Below, piece by piece: positions 24,270 to 33,276 of a DNA stretch of 64,000 nt (its first letter is position 1; every line of letters begins with the position of its first letter). The translations under genes and the position numbers were made by a program. Under the pieces are notes generated by a model that had not been told where the DNA came from, ran no database searches, and was given only the letters and a program-made list of their open reading frames with translations. The DNA is taken from the NCBI RefSeq assembly GCF_046506625.1, contig NZ_JBKFFP010000002.1, forward strand, positions 62,001 through 126,000, written 5' to 3'. The stretch comes from Zhengella sedimenti (GTDB taxonomy: Bacteria > Pseudomonadota > Alphaproteobacteria > Rhizobiales > Rhizobiaceae).

Positions 24270-24508
24270 GCTCTTCGATCCCTCTTGCCGCTTCACCGGA
24301 ACGCCATTTGCAACGCCGGAACGCGTCCCGCCCAGGCTTTCGACTATCTTTCCCGCAAGAATAGCGCGCATCCGGCACAAGAAGCATGCATATTGCGTTC
24401 CAAACGAGGCAGGCCGTGCTGTTTTCGCGCATCATGCCGCGCCAGAGCGCGATGACCGTGCGCAAACGCCGCCATCCAAGCATGGACGATCGATGCGGCA
24501 TTTCGCCA

Positions 24509-24524
24509 TTGACGGTTACGTCAA
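24509..24524. promoter_or_regulatory. Perfect inverted repeat upstream of the AidB-type gene
   Basis: TTGACG-GTTA-CGTCAA is a perfect 6-base inverted repeat with a 4-base gap, centred about 52 bases before the AidB-type start. The 299-base gap between this gene and the divergent ThDP-enzyme gene (24270-24568) has no other clear feature. It looks like a dimeric regulator site. MerR-type (LiuR) and TetR-type operators of acyl-CoA genes can look similar, but the regulator is not identified. Confidence 0.45.
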
Positions 24525-24568
24525 AGGAAGTATCACGATAGCCGGGATTTCTTTCCGGGAGGATGAGC

Positions 24569-26236
24569 ATGCCCAAATTCGCGCCCGCCAGCGACCTGGA
24601 AACCCACGAGGTCGCCAACCAGCCGGACTTCTATGCCGGCCGCAATCTCTACCTGAACGATCCGGCGATGCGCGACGCGATCCGGCGCGAGGCTGGCGCC
24701 TGGCTCGATGAGCGCATGGCGCGGCTGGGCGCGGAAGCGGGAACGGAACGCGTGCTGGAATGGGGCGAACTGGCCAACCGGCACGGGCCGGAACTCGTCT
24801 CCTTCGACCGCTACGGACGGCGCCTCGACGAGGTACGCTTCCACCCGAGCTATCACCACCTGATGACGCTCGCCATGGAGCACAACATCCATGACATTGC
24901 CTGGACGCTGGACGACCCGTCTTCCCATGTCGGCCATTTCGGCCTTCTGGCCCTGTTCACACAGGCCGAGGCCGGCACGATGTGCCCGATCAACATGACC
25001 TATGCCGTCGTCGCCTCGCTCAGGCAGCAGGGTGGCGCGGCACGGCCATGGCTGGAGCGCATCCTCGGCGGACAATACGATCCGGATCTCAAGCCCATCG
25101 CCGAGAAAGCCGGCATCACCATGGGCATGGCGATGACCGAGAAACAGGGCGGCAGCGACGTGCGCGCCAACTCGACCCGTGCCTTTCCGATCGACGCGGA
25201 CGCCGGGCACTACCGCCTCGTCGGACACAAGTGGTTCTGCTCGGCGCCAATGTCCGACGGTTTCCTGACGCTCGCCTATACCGATGCCGGCCTGTCCTGC
25301 TTCCTGGTGCCGCGCATCACGCCGGAGGGCAGGCGCAACGGCATTCACGTCATGCGGCTGAAAGACAAGCTCGGCAACAAATCCAATGCGTCGAGCGAGA
25401 TCGAGTATCACGACGCCTTCGCCATCCTGCTCGGCGAACAGGGGCGCGGCGTGAATGTCATCATCGACATGGTCCATCACACGCGCCTCGGCACCGTGGC
25501 CGGAACGGTCGGCATCATGCGCATGGCCTTCATCCAGGCGCTGAACCACGTGCGCGGGCGGCGCGCCTTCCAGAAGACGCTGATCGACCAGCCGCTGATG
25601 CGCCTTGTGATCGCCGATCTTGCCGTGGAATACGAGGCCGCGGTGGTGCTGGGCGCGCATGTGGCACGCATGTTCGGCGGAACCGATCCGCAATCGAAAG
25701 CCTTTGCCCGCATCGCCGTGGCGCTGGCGAAATACTGGCTGACCAAGCGCAATCCGAACTTCGTCTTTGAATGCATGGAGTGCCATGGCGGCGCCGGCTA
25801 CGTGGAGGAAACGCCCATGCCGCGCCTGTTCCGCGAATCCCCGCTCAACGCGATCTGGGAGGGCTCGGGCAACGTCATCGTGCTCGATGTCCTGCGCACG
25901 TTGCACAAGGAACCCGGCGCGCTCGACGCGCTCTTCTCGGCCATAGAACCGGCACTCGGCCGCGACAGCGATCTCGACGCTGCCGCCGGCGACGTGAAGG
26001 CCATGATGGAAGGACCGCTTGGCGAGGGCGCCGGCCGGCTGCTGGTCGAACGCCTTGCACTCGTGCTGCAGGGCGCCCTTCTCGTCCGGTTCGCGCCGGA
26101 ACCGGTGGCACGGGCCTTCTGCGCGACGCGACTGGGCAGCGCGGGCGGCCACATGTTCGGCGTCCTGCCGGAAGAGATCGACGTGGATGCCATCCTCGAC
26201 CGGCACCTGGCGGCGATCGACGCCGGCCTGTCCTGA
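24569..26236 (+). CDS. aidB: Acyl-CoA dehydrogenase of the AidB type
   Basis: This 555-residue flavoprotein closely follows E. coli AidB in order and motif: NLYLNDPAMRDAIRREAG, DEVRFHPSYHHLM, EAGTMCPINMTYA, the FAD-site MGMAMTEKQGGSDVRANSTRA, GHKWFCSAPMSDG, RLKDKLGNKSNASSEIEY and ESPLNAIWEGSGNVIVLDVLR. AidB binds FAD and DNA and is induced during alkylation damage in E. coli. In other bacteria such proteins may be true acyl-CoA dehydrogenases. ATG codons occur at 24563 and 24569, and GGGAGG touches the first but lies 6 bases before the second, so 24569 is preferred. A palindrome upstream suggests specific regulation. Confidence 0.87.
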   Translation: MPKFAPASDLETHEVANQPDFYAGRNLYLNDPAMRDAIRREAGAWLDERMARLGAEAGTERVLEWGELANRHGPELVSFDRYGRRLDEVRFHPSYHHLMTLAMEHNIHDIAWTLDDPSSHVGHFGLLALFTQAEAGTMCPINMTYAVVASLRQQGGAARPWLERILGGQYDPDLKPIAEKAGITMGMAMTEKQGGSDVRANSTRAFPIDADAGHYRLVGHKWFCSAPMSDGFLTLAYTDAGLSCFLVPRITPEGRRNGIHVMRLKDKLGNKSNASSEIEYHDAFAILLGEQGRGVNVIIDMVHHTRLGTVAGTVGIMRMAFIQALNHVRGRRAFQKTLIDQPLMRLVIADLAVEYEAAVVLGAHVARMFGGTDPQSKAFARIAVALAKYWLTKRNPNFVFECMECHGGAGYVEETPMPRLFRESPLNAIWEGSGNVIVLDVLRTLHKEPGALDALFSAIEPALGRDSDLDAAAGDVKAMMEGPLGEGAGRLLVERLALVLQGALLVRFAPEPVARAFCATRLGSAGGHMFGVLPEEIDVDAILDRHLAAIDAGLS

Positions 26237-26248
26237 GGAACTGCGCCC

Positions 26249-26833
26249 TCAGGGCGCGACGCAAACCACCAGGATGCGCGCGTCGCGCTCGTCCTCGGAG
26301 GCATAGAGGTGGCCGCGCGCGCTGTCGAAATAGATGGAATCGCCCTCATTCAGCACAACCGGGTCGCGCCCTTCGAGATGCACGGTCACGGCGCCTTCTA
26401 GCACCAGCAGGAACTCCTGGCCCGAATGGCGAACGAACTCTTCGAAGTCCTTGATGTCATGGGCCTTCAGCGTGCCCATCATCGGGGTCATCGCCTTGTC
26501 CCAGACTTCCGGAAACAGCATTTCGTAGACGTAGTTCCGCGTTTCCTGGCGGCTGAACTCGCCCTTGCGCGCCACGGCGAAGCCGCCCGGCTCGAAGCGC
26601 CGCCCCCCGGCGGCGAAGAATGCCGCCATGTCCGTTTCGAGGCCGTGGGCCAGTTGTGACAGCCGGTCATAGGTCAGCGCGATCACGCCGCGTTCGGCCT
26701 TCGATATGGTGGACACCGCGAGGCCGGAGCGCTCGGCCACCTGCGCCAGCGTCCAGCCCTTCTCCCGCCTCAGCCTGCGGATCTGTTGGCCGAAGGCGAT
26801 CCGCTGGCTGTCTGTTTTCCCGTTTTCGCTCAT
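26249..26833 (-). CDS. XRE-family regulator with C-terminal cupin domain
   Basis: This 194-residue protein has an N-terminal helix-turn-helix (FGQQIRRLRREKGWTLAQVAERSGLAVSTISKAERG, about residues 13-48). The cupin domain covers residues 110-190 (EFVRHSGQEFLLVLEGAVTVHLEGRDPVVLNEGDSIYFDS). The class (PuuR/SutR-like) regulates uptake and oxidation of amino acids, amines or sulfur compounds, with ligand binding in the cupin. It is divergent from the DAO-type oxidase and TRAP operon, and two identical-arm palindromes lie in the shared gap. This makes it the probable repressor of that operon. ATG at 26833 (MSENGKTDSQ). Confidence 0.92.
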   Translation of the reverse strand: MSENGKTDSQRIAFGQQIRRLRREKGWTLAQVAERSGLAVSTISKAERGVIALTYDRLSQLAHGLETDMAAFFAAGGRRFEPGGFAVARKGEFSRQETRNYVYEMLFPEVWDKAMTPMMGTLKAHDIKDFEEFVRHSGQEFLLVLEGAVTVHLEGRDPVVLNEGDSIYFDSARGHLYASEDERDARILVVCVAP

Positions 26834-26892
26834 TGTCCATCCCTGCAAAGCGGGCGTGATCCTAGTCCGCCGGGTACCGTCCGGCAAACCGT

Positions 26893-26929
26893 TTTTCCTT
26901 TTGGAAAATCCACTTTTCCAATCGGAAAA
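26893..26929. promoter_or_regulatory. Tandem palindromic operators of the XRE-cupin regulator
   Basis: TTTTCC-TTTT-GGAAAA (26893-26908) and TTTTCC-AATC-GGAAAA (26914-26929) are two perfect palindromes with identical arms. Their centres are 21 bases apart, exactly two helical turns, so two dimers would sit on the same face of the DNA. They lie in the 130-base gap between the divergent XRE-cupin and oxidase genes and are most likely its own binding sites. Confidence 0.75.
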
Positions 26930-26963
26930 TCGGTGTTAGCGTTCTTCCCGGAGAGAGGAAAGC

Positions 26964-28109
26964 ATGACGCATCAGCCGGAAAACCACGACATCATCGTCA
27001 TCGGCGCGGGGATCGCCGGCGCTTCGGTGGCAGCCGAACTGGCCAGCCAGGCGCGCGTGCTGTTGCTGGAACGCGAGGACCGGCCCGGCTATCACACGAC
27101 CGGGCGTTCCGCCGCGCTCTTCACCATTGCCTACGGTCCTCCGGTGATCCGGGCGCTTTCTCGCGCTTCGCACGGCTTCTTCCGCAATCCCCAAAGCCGC
27201 TTCATCGCGCAACCGCTCCTCAAGGAACGCGGCGTGATCTTCGCCGCCCATGACGGGCAACTGGCGGTGCTGGAAGACCTAGCGGAGGAACTCGGCGATG
27301 CCGTGCGCCCCCTGACGCGGGAGGCAGCGCTTTCCATGATGCCGCTGATCCGCCCGGACTATCTGGCCGGCGCGCTGATCGACGCCAGCGCCGCCGACAT
27401 CGATGTCGATGCGTTGCACCAGCACTATCTCAAGACGTTCCAGGCCGCTGGCGGCACATTGCGCACGAATGCCGAGGTAGCCGCGATTGCCGGCGAGGAT
27501 GGCGGCTGGACCGTCGAGGCCGGCGGCGAGCGATTCCACGCACCCACGGTGGTCAACGCGGCTGGCGCCTGGGCTGACGAGATTGCCGCCATGGCCGGAG
27601 TTGCGCCGGTGGGCCTGGTGCCGAAGCGGCGCACGGCCCTGCTCATCGAACCGCCTGCCGGGCACGAGCCGGACCGGCCGAACCTGTGGCCGATGGTGGT
27701 CGATGCCGAGGAAGGCTTCTACATCAAGCCGGATGCCGGCCTGCTGCTCATGTCGCCGGCCGACGAGACGCCCTCCCCACCCTGCGACGCGCAGCCGGAA
27801 GAACTCGACATCGCGATCTGCGTGGACCGGATCGAGACGGCTTTCGACATTCCGGTGCGGCGCATAGCGCACAAGTGGGCGGGCCTGCGTTCCTTCGTCG
27901 CCGACAAGTGCCCGGTGATCGGCTTCGCGCCTGACGCGGAAGGCTTCTTCTGGCTGGCCGGACAGGGCGGCTACGGCATCCAGAGCGCACCGGCAGCGGC
28001 GCGCGCGGCGGCGGCGCTTGTGCTGAAACAGCCGCTGCCCGAGGATATCGCGGCCGAAGGGGTGACCGCCGAAGCGCTCAGCCCGGCACGGGCGGGGATC
28101 GGGCGATGA
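26964..28109 (+). CDS. FAD-dependent amino-acid oxidase-like protein, DAO family
   Basis: This 381-residue protein has the N-terminal dinucleotide-binding motif DIIVIGAGIAGASVAAELA, the ERED...YHTTGRSAALF region, VVNAAGAWADEIAAMAG in mid-protein and a C-terminal GFFWLAGQGGYGIQSAPAAA. This is the plan of glycine/D-amino-acid oxidase and secondary-amine dehydrogenase relatives. These oxidise a C-N or similar bond, giving an imine or keto acid. It is the first gene of an operon with a TRAP transporter and an ornithine-cyclodeaminase-family protein, so the imported compound may be an N-substituted or D-amino acid. Its stop overlaps the dctM start (ATGA). Start at 26964 follows GAGAGGAAAGC. Confidence 0.87.
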   Translation: MTHQPENHDIIVIGAGIAGASVAAELASQARVLLLEREDRPGYHTTGRSAALFTIAYGPPVIRALSRASHGFFRNPQSRFIAQPLLKERGVIFAAHDGQLAVLEDLAEELGDAVRPLTREAALSMMPLIRPDYLAGALIDASAADIDVDALHQHYLKTFQAAGGTLRTNAEVAAIAGEDGGWTVEAGGERFHAPTVVNAAGAWADEIAAMAGVAPVGLVPKRRTALLIEPPAGHEPDRPNLWPMVVDAEEGFYIKPDAGLLLMSPADETPSPPCDAQPEELDIAICVDRIETAFDIPVRRIAHKWAGLRSFVADKCPVIGFAPDAEGFFWLAGQGGYGIQSAPAAARAAAALVLKQPLPEDIAAEGVTAEALSPARAGIGR

Positions 28110-29395
28110 TCTGGGCTGTGCTGGCCGTCGGGATCGTCCTGCTGGCCTCCGGCCTTGCCATTGCCTATGTCATCGGCGCGGCCGCCGTCCTTGCCTTCAT
28201 CGCGACCGACAACACCCGCTATCTCGCCATCCTGCCGCAGCAGATCTTCTCCAAGATCGACGTCTTCGCGCTGATGGCGATGCCGCTTTTCATCCTGGCC
28301 GGCGAACTGATGAACCGGGGCGGCATCACGCGGGTGCTGATCGACCTCGCCATGGCCATGGTCGGGCGGCTGCGCGGCGGCCTCGGGCACGTCAACATCA
28401 TGACCAGCGTCTTCTTCGCCGGCATTTCGGGCTCGGCGGTGGCCGATTCCGCGGCCGTCTCCAACACGCTGGTGCCCGCCATGCGCGAGCGTGGCTATGA
28501 CCTGGAATATGCCAGCGCCATCACCGCGGCCTCCTCGATCATCGGGCCGATCATCCCGCCATCGATCATCCTTATCTTCTACGGCGCGCTGATGAGCACA
28601 TCGGTCACGGCGCTGTTCATCGCGGGCATCGTGCCCGGCCTGTTGCTGGCGGCATCGCTGATGGCTGCCAATGCCATCTATGCCCGCCTTTACCACCATC
28701 CGCGGCTGGAAGCGGGCGACGTGCCGCCCTTCCTGCCGGCCTTCATCCACGCGATTCCCGCGCTCCTCGTGCCGGCCATCATCCTGGGCGGCATCGTGTT
28801 CGGCCTGATGACGCCGACGGAAGCCGCGGCGGTTGCCGTCGCCGTCGCCTGGGCCGGCGGCTATCACTACGAGCGCATGGGGATGGATGCGGTGTGGCAG
28901 GCGTTCCGGCGCACCGCCATGCTGTCGGGCGCGATCTTCCTGCTGATCGCGGCCGTGTCGGCGCTGGGCCATCTCAGCGCGCTGGAGCGGGTGCCGGAAG
29001 CCATTTCGGCCATGGTGGAAGCCATGGGGCTCGGGCCGGTCGGCTATCTGATCGTACTCAACGTGCTTTTCCTCATCGCAGGCATGTTCCTGGACATTCC
29101 CGTGGCCCTTGCGCTGCTGGTGCCGCTGCTTGCACCCACCGCGCTTGCGCAGGGCGCCGATCCCGTTCACCTTGGCATCGTGCTCTGCTTCAACCTGTGC
29201 ATCGGGCTGGTCTCGCCGCCACTGGGCGGCTGCCTGCTGATGGTGACCACGGTGACGGGCGTGAATTACTGGCGGCTGGCTCGGGCGGTCATGCCGTTCG
29301 TTCTGGTGGAGGTTTTCGTGCTGGCGCTGCTGGTCGCCTTTCCGCAGATCAGCCTGGCGCTGCCGCGCGCATTCGGACTGGCGGGGGGAGGATGA
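28106..29395 (+). CDS. dctM: TRAP transporter large permease, DctM type
   Basis: This 429-residue inner-membrane protein has about twelve hydrophobic segments and the DctM motifs AMPLFILAGELMNRGGIT, MTSVFFAGISGSAVADSAAVSNTLVPAM, AASSIIGPIIPPSIILIFYG and GLVSPPLGGCLL. It is the channel subunit of a sodium-driven TRAP importer. The start overlaps the oxidase stop. In most TRAP operons the order is P-Q-M or fused QM; here M comes first, then P, then Q. The ligand is an organic acid or amino-acid-like compound, not identified. Confidence 0.94.
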   Translation: MIWAVLAVGIVLLASGLAIAYVIGAAAVLAFIATDNTRYLAILPQQIFSKIDVFALMAMPLFILAGELMNRGGITRVLIDLAMAMVGRLRGGLGHVNIMTSVFFAGISGSAVADSAAVSNTLVPAMRERGYDLEYASAITAASSIIGPIIPPSIILIFYGALMSTSVTALFIAGIVPGLLLAASLMAANAIYARLYHHPRLEAGDVPPFLPAFIHAIPALLVPAIILGGIVFGLMTPTEAAAVAVAVAWAGGYHYERMGMDAVWQAFRRTAMLSGAIFLLIAAVSALGHLSALERVPEAISAMVEAMGLGPVGYLIVLNVLFLIAGMFLDIPVALALLVPLLAPTALAQGADPVHLGIVLCFNLCIGLVSPPLGGCLLMVTTVTGVNYWRLARAVMPFVLVEVFVLALLVAFPQISLALPRAFGLAGGG

Positions 29396-29448
29396 ACCAC
29401 GCCACTTCGCAAGCATCGGGTCAATCAAGGAAAACAGGGAGACGCGCA

Positions 29449-30420
29449 ATGAAACGTTTTGCATTTCTGGCCGCATTCGCAGCGGCGATGGCCATGGCCT
29501 CGGGCGCCGTGGCACAGGTCAAGGTTTCGCTCGACAGCCCGCCGGACCTGGAAGGCTCCGGCAGCTATGTCTGGGCGCATGCCTTCACCGAGCACCTCAA
29601 TGCCAACGGCATGAAGGCCGAGGAATTCCAGCGCGGCGCGCTGGGCAGCGACGCGGAGGTGTTCGACCAGGTCAGCCAGGGCCTCGTCGAGGTGGCCATG
29701 GCGCCGCTCAACATCGTGGGCTCGCTGGACAAGCTGATCTACGGGCTGCGCCTGCCCTATTTCTTCGCCGACATGGAAGAGGTGGACCGCGCGCTCTATG
29801 ATGGCGGCATGCTGGCGCGCATCAACGAGGGCACCACGCCCGGCGGCGTGCGCGTTGCGGCGGTCACCACGGTCGGTCCGGCCACGGGCATCTTCAACAC
29901 CAAGCGCGACGTGAACTCGCTGGCTGACATGGAAGGCCTGCGGATGCGCGCGCTGGATGAGAGCCAGATCGAGCTCTACAAGACGTGGGGCGCGTCGGGC
30001 ACCATCGTCAGCTGGGCGGAAGTGCCAAACGCGTTGCAGACGGGCGTCGCCGACGGATACCTCAACCCGGCCTTCGTGCCGCTCCTGTTCGGCCATACCG
30101 ACTTCATCAAGCACTTCACCGATGCCGCCGTGGCGCCTTCGCTGCGCATCACGATCATTTCGGAACAATGGTACGAGGGCCTGTCGGACGCCGACCGCAA
30201 GACCGTGGACGATGCCATCGCCGCGGCCAACAAGGCCAACCGCGACTGGCTCGGCACCCAGGCCGGCGTGATCGAAAAGCTGAAGGCGGCGGGCGTATCG
30301 GTCGTGAACCTGTCGGACGAGGCGCGCGCGGAATTCCGCAAGGCCTCCGAAGCCACCTATGACAGCGGGCTGATCACCGCCGAACAGCTTGCCGAGTGGC
30401 GCAAGGCCAAGGGCGAGTGA
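29449..30420 (+). CDS. dctP: TRAP transporter solute-binding protein, DctP type
   Basis: This 323-residue periplasmic protein has a clear signal peptide (MKRFAFLAAFAAAMAMASG then AVAQ). Family motifs follow: ADMEGLRMRAL (containing the Arg that usually grips the ligand carboxylate), ALQTGVADGYLNPAF and FTDAAVAPSLRITIISEQWYEGL. It captures the ligand for DctM/DctQ. The start ATG at 29449 has an AGGGAGA ribosome site upstream, and the 53 bases after dctM are otherwise empty. The ligand should be a carboxylate, judged only from the family and the conserved Arg. Confidence 0.92.
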   Translation: MKRFAFLAAFAAAMAMASGAVAQVKVSLDSPPDLEGSGSYVWAHAFTEHLNANGMKAEEFQRGALGSDAEVFDQVSQGLVEVAMAPLNIVGSLDKLIYGLRLPYFFADMEEVDRALYDGGMLARINEGTTPGGVRVAAVTTVGPATGIFNTKRDVNSLADMEGLRMRALDESQIELYKTWGASGTIVSWAEVPNALQTGVADGYLNPAFVPLLFGHTDFIKHFTDAAVAPSLRITIISEQWYEGLSDADRKTVDDAIAAANKANRDWLGTQAGVIEKLKAAGVSVVNLSDEARAEFRKASEATYDSGLITAEQLAEWRKAKGE

Positions 30421-30425
30421 CGGCG

Positions 30426-30980
30426 ATGCATCGCCTTGCCAAGGGTCTCGGCCGCCTGTCGGCCGGGATCGACCGCGTCGCCATGGTGCTGGCGGTGGCC
30501 GCGCTCTTCGTGATGCTGGGCGCGGCGCTGTGGCAGACCGTGGCGCGCTACATCTTCGCCTCGCCGCCCATCTGGACGGAGGAACTGGCGCGCCGCGCCA
30601 TGGTGTGGGCCGGCATGCTGGGCGCCTCCTGTGCCTTTCGCGCCGGCGCCAACCCGGTGCTGTTTCCCGCCATGCTTGCCATCGGCGGGCGGGCGGGCGC
30701 GGCGCTGACACTGGTGCGCGCGGCAGGCGTGGTGCTGTTCGCTGTGCCCGTGCTCTGGTTCTCGCTCTTCGCGCCGGGCATGAACATGGCGCGCGGCTTC
30801 CTGGGCCGCAGCCTCGGGCGGCAGGGCGAGATGCTCGACATTTCCATGATCTGGTTCACGGCCGCCGTTCCGGTCGCCTTCGCCATCATTCTCATACACC
30901 TGCTGGCCATTTCGGCGGCGGGCCTCGCCGGAGAGCCTGCGCCCGGCGCCATACCGACAGAGGGAAAGCAAGCACAATGA
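30426..30980 (+). CDS. dctQ: TRAP transporter small permease, DctQ type
   Basis: This 184-residue membrane protein has four hydrophobic helices: AMVLAVAALFVMLGAALWQTV, a middle pair, and ISMIWFTAAVPVAFAIILIH. It contains the family element ASPPIWTEELARRAMVWAGMLGA. It is the accessory membrane subunit of the TRAP importer. ATG at 30426 is chosen; a GTG at 30417 overlapping the dctP stop is an alternative that adds three residues. Its stop overlaps the start of the M81 gene. Confidence 0.88.
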   Translation: MHRLAKGLGRLSAGIDRVAMVLAVAALFVMLGAALWQTVARYIFASPPIWTEELARRAMVWAGMLGASCAFRAGANPVLFPAMLAIGGRAGAALTLVRAAGVVLFAVPVLWFSLFAPGMNMARGFLGRSLGRQGEMLDISMIWFTAAVPVAFAIILIHLLAISAAGLAGEPAPGAIPTEGKQAQ

Positions 30981-32428
30981 AGGTCTTCATCGCGGGGCTG
31001 AGCACCGAGACCAATTCGTTCTCGCCGCTGCCGACCGGCTATCTGAGCTTTGACGAAGCGGGCATCCGTCATGGCGACGCGACCGCCCATCCGAAGGATT
31101 ATTTCACCGCGCCGCTGCATTTCTGGCGCGCGGCGGCGGAAGCGAAAGGCTGGGAGGTGGTGGAATCCCTCTCCGCCCATGCGCAGCCGGCCGGACCGAC
31201 GGTGCGCAAGGTCTACGAGGATTTCCGCGACGAGATCGTGTCGGACCTGAAGCGCTGCGGCGGGGCAGACATCGTGCTGCTGGCCCTGCACGGGGCCATG
31301 ATCGCGGACGGCTACGACGATTGCGAGGGCGACCTGATCGCCCATTGCAGGGCCGCCGCGCCGGAGGCGGTGATCGGTGGCCTGCTCGACCCGCACTGCC
31401 ACCTGACCGAAACCATGCTCACGCAGGCCACGCTGCTGGTCGCCTTCAAGGAATATCCGCATATCGACATTCCGGAACGCGCCGAAGACCTGTTCCGGCT
31501 GGCCGCCGACACGGCCGCCGGCAGGATCCGCCCGGTCATGCGCGATTTCGATTGCCGCATGATCCTCGCCATGCCGACGCCCTCCGGGCCGATGCGCGCT
31601 TTCGTTGACGCCATGGCGGCGCGCGAGGGCAAGGACGGCATCCTGTCGCTTTCCATCGCGCACGGTTTTCCCTGGGGCGACCATCCGCGCACCGGCACGC
31701 GCGCCTTCGCGATCGTGGACGGCGACGAGGACCGCGCGGCAAGCGTTGCCGAGGAGCTTGGCCGGTCGCTTTACGCCATCCGCCACCAGCTTCTGCCCGA
31801 CATGGCCGATATCGACCGGGCGCTGGACATGGCGCAAGCCGAGGCAAACGGCCCGGTCGTGCTTGCCGACGTGTCCGACAATGCCGGCGGCGGCGCGCCG
31901 TCCGACGCGACCTTCCTGTTGCGCGCCATGATCGAACGCGGCATGAAATCGGTCGCCACAGGTCTCTTTTGGGACCCGGTAGCGGTGCGCATCTGCCGCG
32001 AGGCCGGCGAAGGTGCCACGCTCCCCCTCAGGCTCGGCGGGAAATGCGGCCCGATGTCCGGCGACCCGCTCGACCTGACGGTCACGGTGCGCAAATGCGC
32101 CTCCGGCCTGACGCAGCGCTTCGGCACCCTGCCCGCGCCCATGGGCGAAGCGGTGTGGATCGAGGCCGACGGCATCGACATCGTCATCAATGACGTGCGC
32201 GGCCAGACCTTCCACCCGGAAGCCTTCGAGCAACTGGGCATCGACCTGTCGAAGCAGCGCTATGTCTGCGTGAAATCGTCCAATCACTATCAAGCCGGCT
32301 TCAACCCGATCGCCGCGCGGGTCATCCCCGTCGCAACGCCGGGTGCCATCACGCCGGACTACGCCAACATCCCCTATACCAAGCGGGCGCGCGACTATTG
32401 GCCCGCCGTGCCGGATCCGCTGTCATGA
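30977..32428 (+). CDS. M81-family metallohydrolase (MlrC/microcystinase C-like)
   Basis: This 483-residue protein matches the M81 plan. The N-terminal (DUF1485) domain has GLSTETNSFSPLPTG, the metal-site segments ALHGAM and DPHCHL, and a RTGTRAFA motif. The C-terminal domain has LADVSDNAGGGAPSDATFLLRAM and HPEAFEQLGIDLSKQRYVCVKSSNHYQAGF. MlrC in sphingomonads cleaves small products of microcystin, but most members are found in TRAP or ABC operons of other bacteria and probably hydrolyse amide bonds of small modified amino acids. It is translationally coupled to dctQ before it and to the hydrolase after it (ATGA overlaps), so it acts in the same pathway. Confidence 0.87.
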   Translation: MKVFIAGLSTETNSFSPLPTGYLSFDEAGIRHGDATAHPKDYFTAPLHFWRAAAEAKGWEVVESLSAHAQPAGPTVRKVYEDFRDEIVSDLKRCGGADIVLLALHGAMIADGYDDCEGDLIAHCRAAAPEAVIGGLLDPHCHLTETMLTQATLLVAFKEYPHIDIPERAEDLFRLAADTAAGRIRPVMRDFDCRMILAMPTPSGPMRAFVDAMAAREGKDGILSLSIAHGFPWGDHPRTGTRAFAIVDGDEDRAASVAEELGRSLYAIRHQLLPDMADIDRALDMAQAEANGPVVLADVSDNAGGGAPSDATFLLRAMIERGMKSVATGLFWDPVAVRICREAGEGATLPLRLGGKCGPMSGDPLDLTVTVRKCASGLTQRFGTLPAPMGEAVWIEADGIDIVINDVRGQTFHPEAFEQLGIDLSKQRYVCVKSSNHYQAGFNPIAARVIPVATPGAITPDYANIPYTKRARDYWPAVPDPLS

Positions 32429-33276
32429 CCAATGCCCTGATTGCCGCGCGCGACGCCTTCGCGCTCGCCCATCCCGAACAGCGCGCCGTGTTCGACGGGC
32501 GCGACTGGGGTTACCGTGACATTGGCAGCGGACCTTGCCTGCTGCTCATTCCCGGCACGCTGGGGCGCGGCGACATCTTCTGGCAGCAGATCGAGGCGCT
32601 TGCCGGCCGGCTGCGCATTGTCGCCGTCAGCTATCCGGATCGCGGCGGCATTGCCGAATGGGCCGGCGACCTGTTCGCGCTTCTCGACCGGCTCGGCATC
32701 GACAAGGCAAGCGTGCTCGGCAGTTCGCTCGGCGGCTACCTGGCGCAATTCATGGCCGGAATGGTGCCAGGGCGCGTGGAACGCCTGATCGCGGCGAACA
32801 CGCTGCATTCGGTGGCCGGGCTGACCGAACGCCTGCCCTACGCGCTCGACCTGATGGCCGCACCCATCGCGGACCTTCGCGCCGGTTTCGGCAACGGGCT
32901 GGAAGCCTGGCGCAAGGCGCATCCCGGTCAGGGCGATCTCGTCGACCTGCTGCTGCGGGAAGCGGGCGGCCGCATTCTCGAAGGCGAATTGCGCGCCCGG
33001 CTGAACGCGCTGAAGACCGCCCCTGACCTGCCGCCGGTCCCGCTCGCGCGCGACCGCATCTTCACCGTCGAGGCCGACGACGATCCGCTGATCCCGCCGG
33101 AGATGCGGGTGGCTGTCAGGGAGCGGCTCAAACCCGGAACGGCCTACCGTTTCCTGCATGGCGGGCATTTTCCCTATGTCGCGCGGCCGGACCACTACAC
33201 GTCCATGCTGGAAGCGATCATGGACCTTGAACAGACCGGTCCCGACTGGGGCGAAGGAAAGGAGCGCTCGGCATGA
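32425..33276 (+). CDS. Alpha/beta-hydrolase
   Basis: This 283-residue hydrolase has an oxyanion segment LLIPGTLGRGDIFWQQ, the nucleophile elbow VLGSSLGGYLA (catalytic Ser), an acidic residue in EADDDPLIP and the catalytic His in HGGHFPYVARP. The spacing is that of a complete, active serine hydrolase, and the stretch around YPDRGG...SSLGGY recalls maspardin-like proteins. It is cytoplasmic, with no signal peptide. It lies between the M81 hydrolase and the ornithine-cyclodeaminase-family gene with ATGA overlaps on both sides. A role on an ester or thioester of the same imported compound is likely. Confidence 0.87.
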   Translation: MTNALIAARDAFALAHPEQRAVFDGRDWGYRDIGSGPCLLLIPGTLGRGDIFWQQIEALAGRLRIVAVSYPDRGGIAEWAGDLFALLDRLGIDKASVLGSSLGGYLAQFMAGMVPGRVERLIAANTLHSVAGLTERLPYALDLMAAPIADLRAGFGNGLEAWRKAHPGQGDLVDLLLREAGGRILEGELRARLNALKTAPDLPPVPLARDRIFTVEADDDPLIPPEMRVAVRERLKPGTAYRFLHGGHFPYVARPDHYTSMLEAIMDLEQTGPDWGEGKERSA

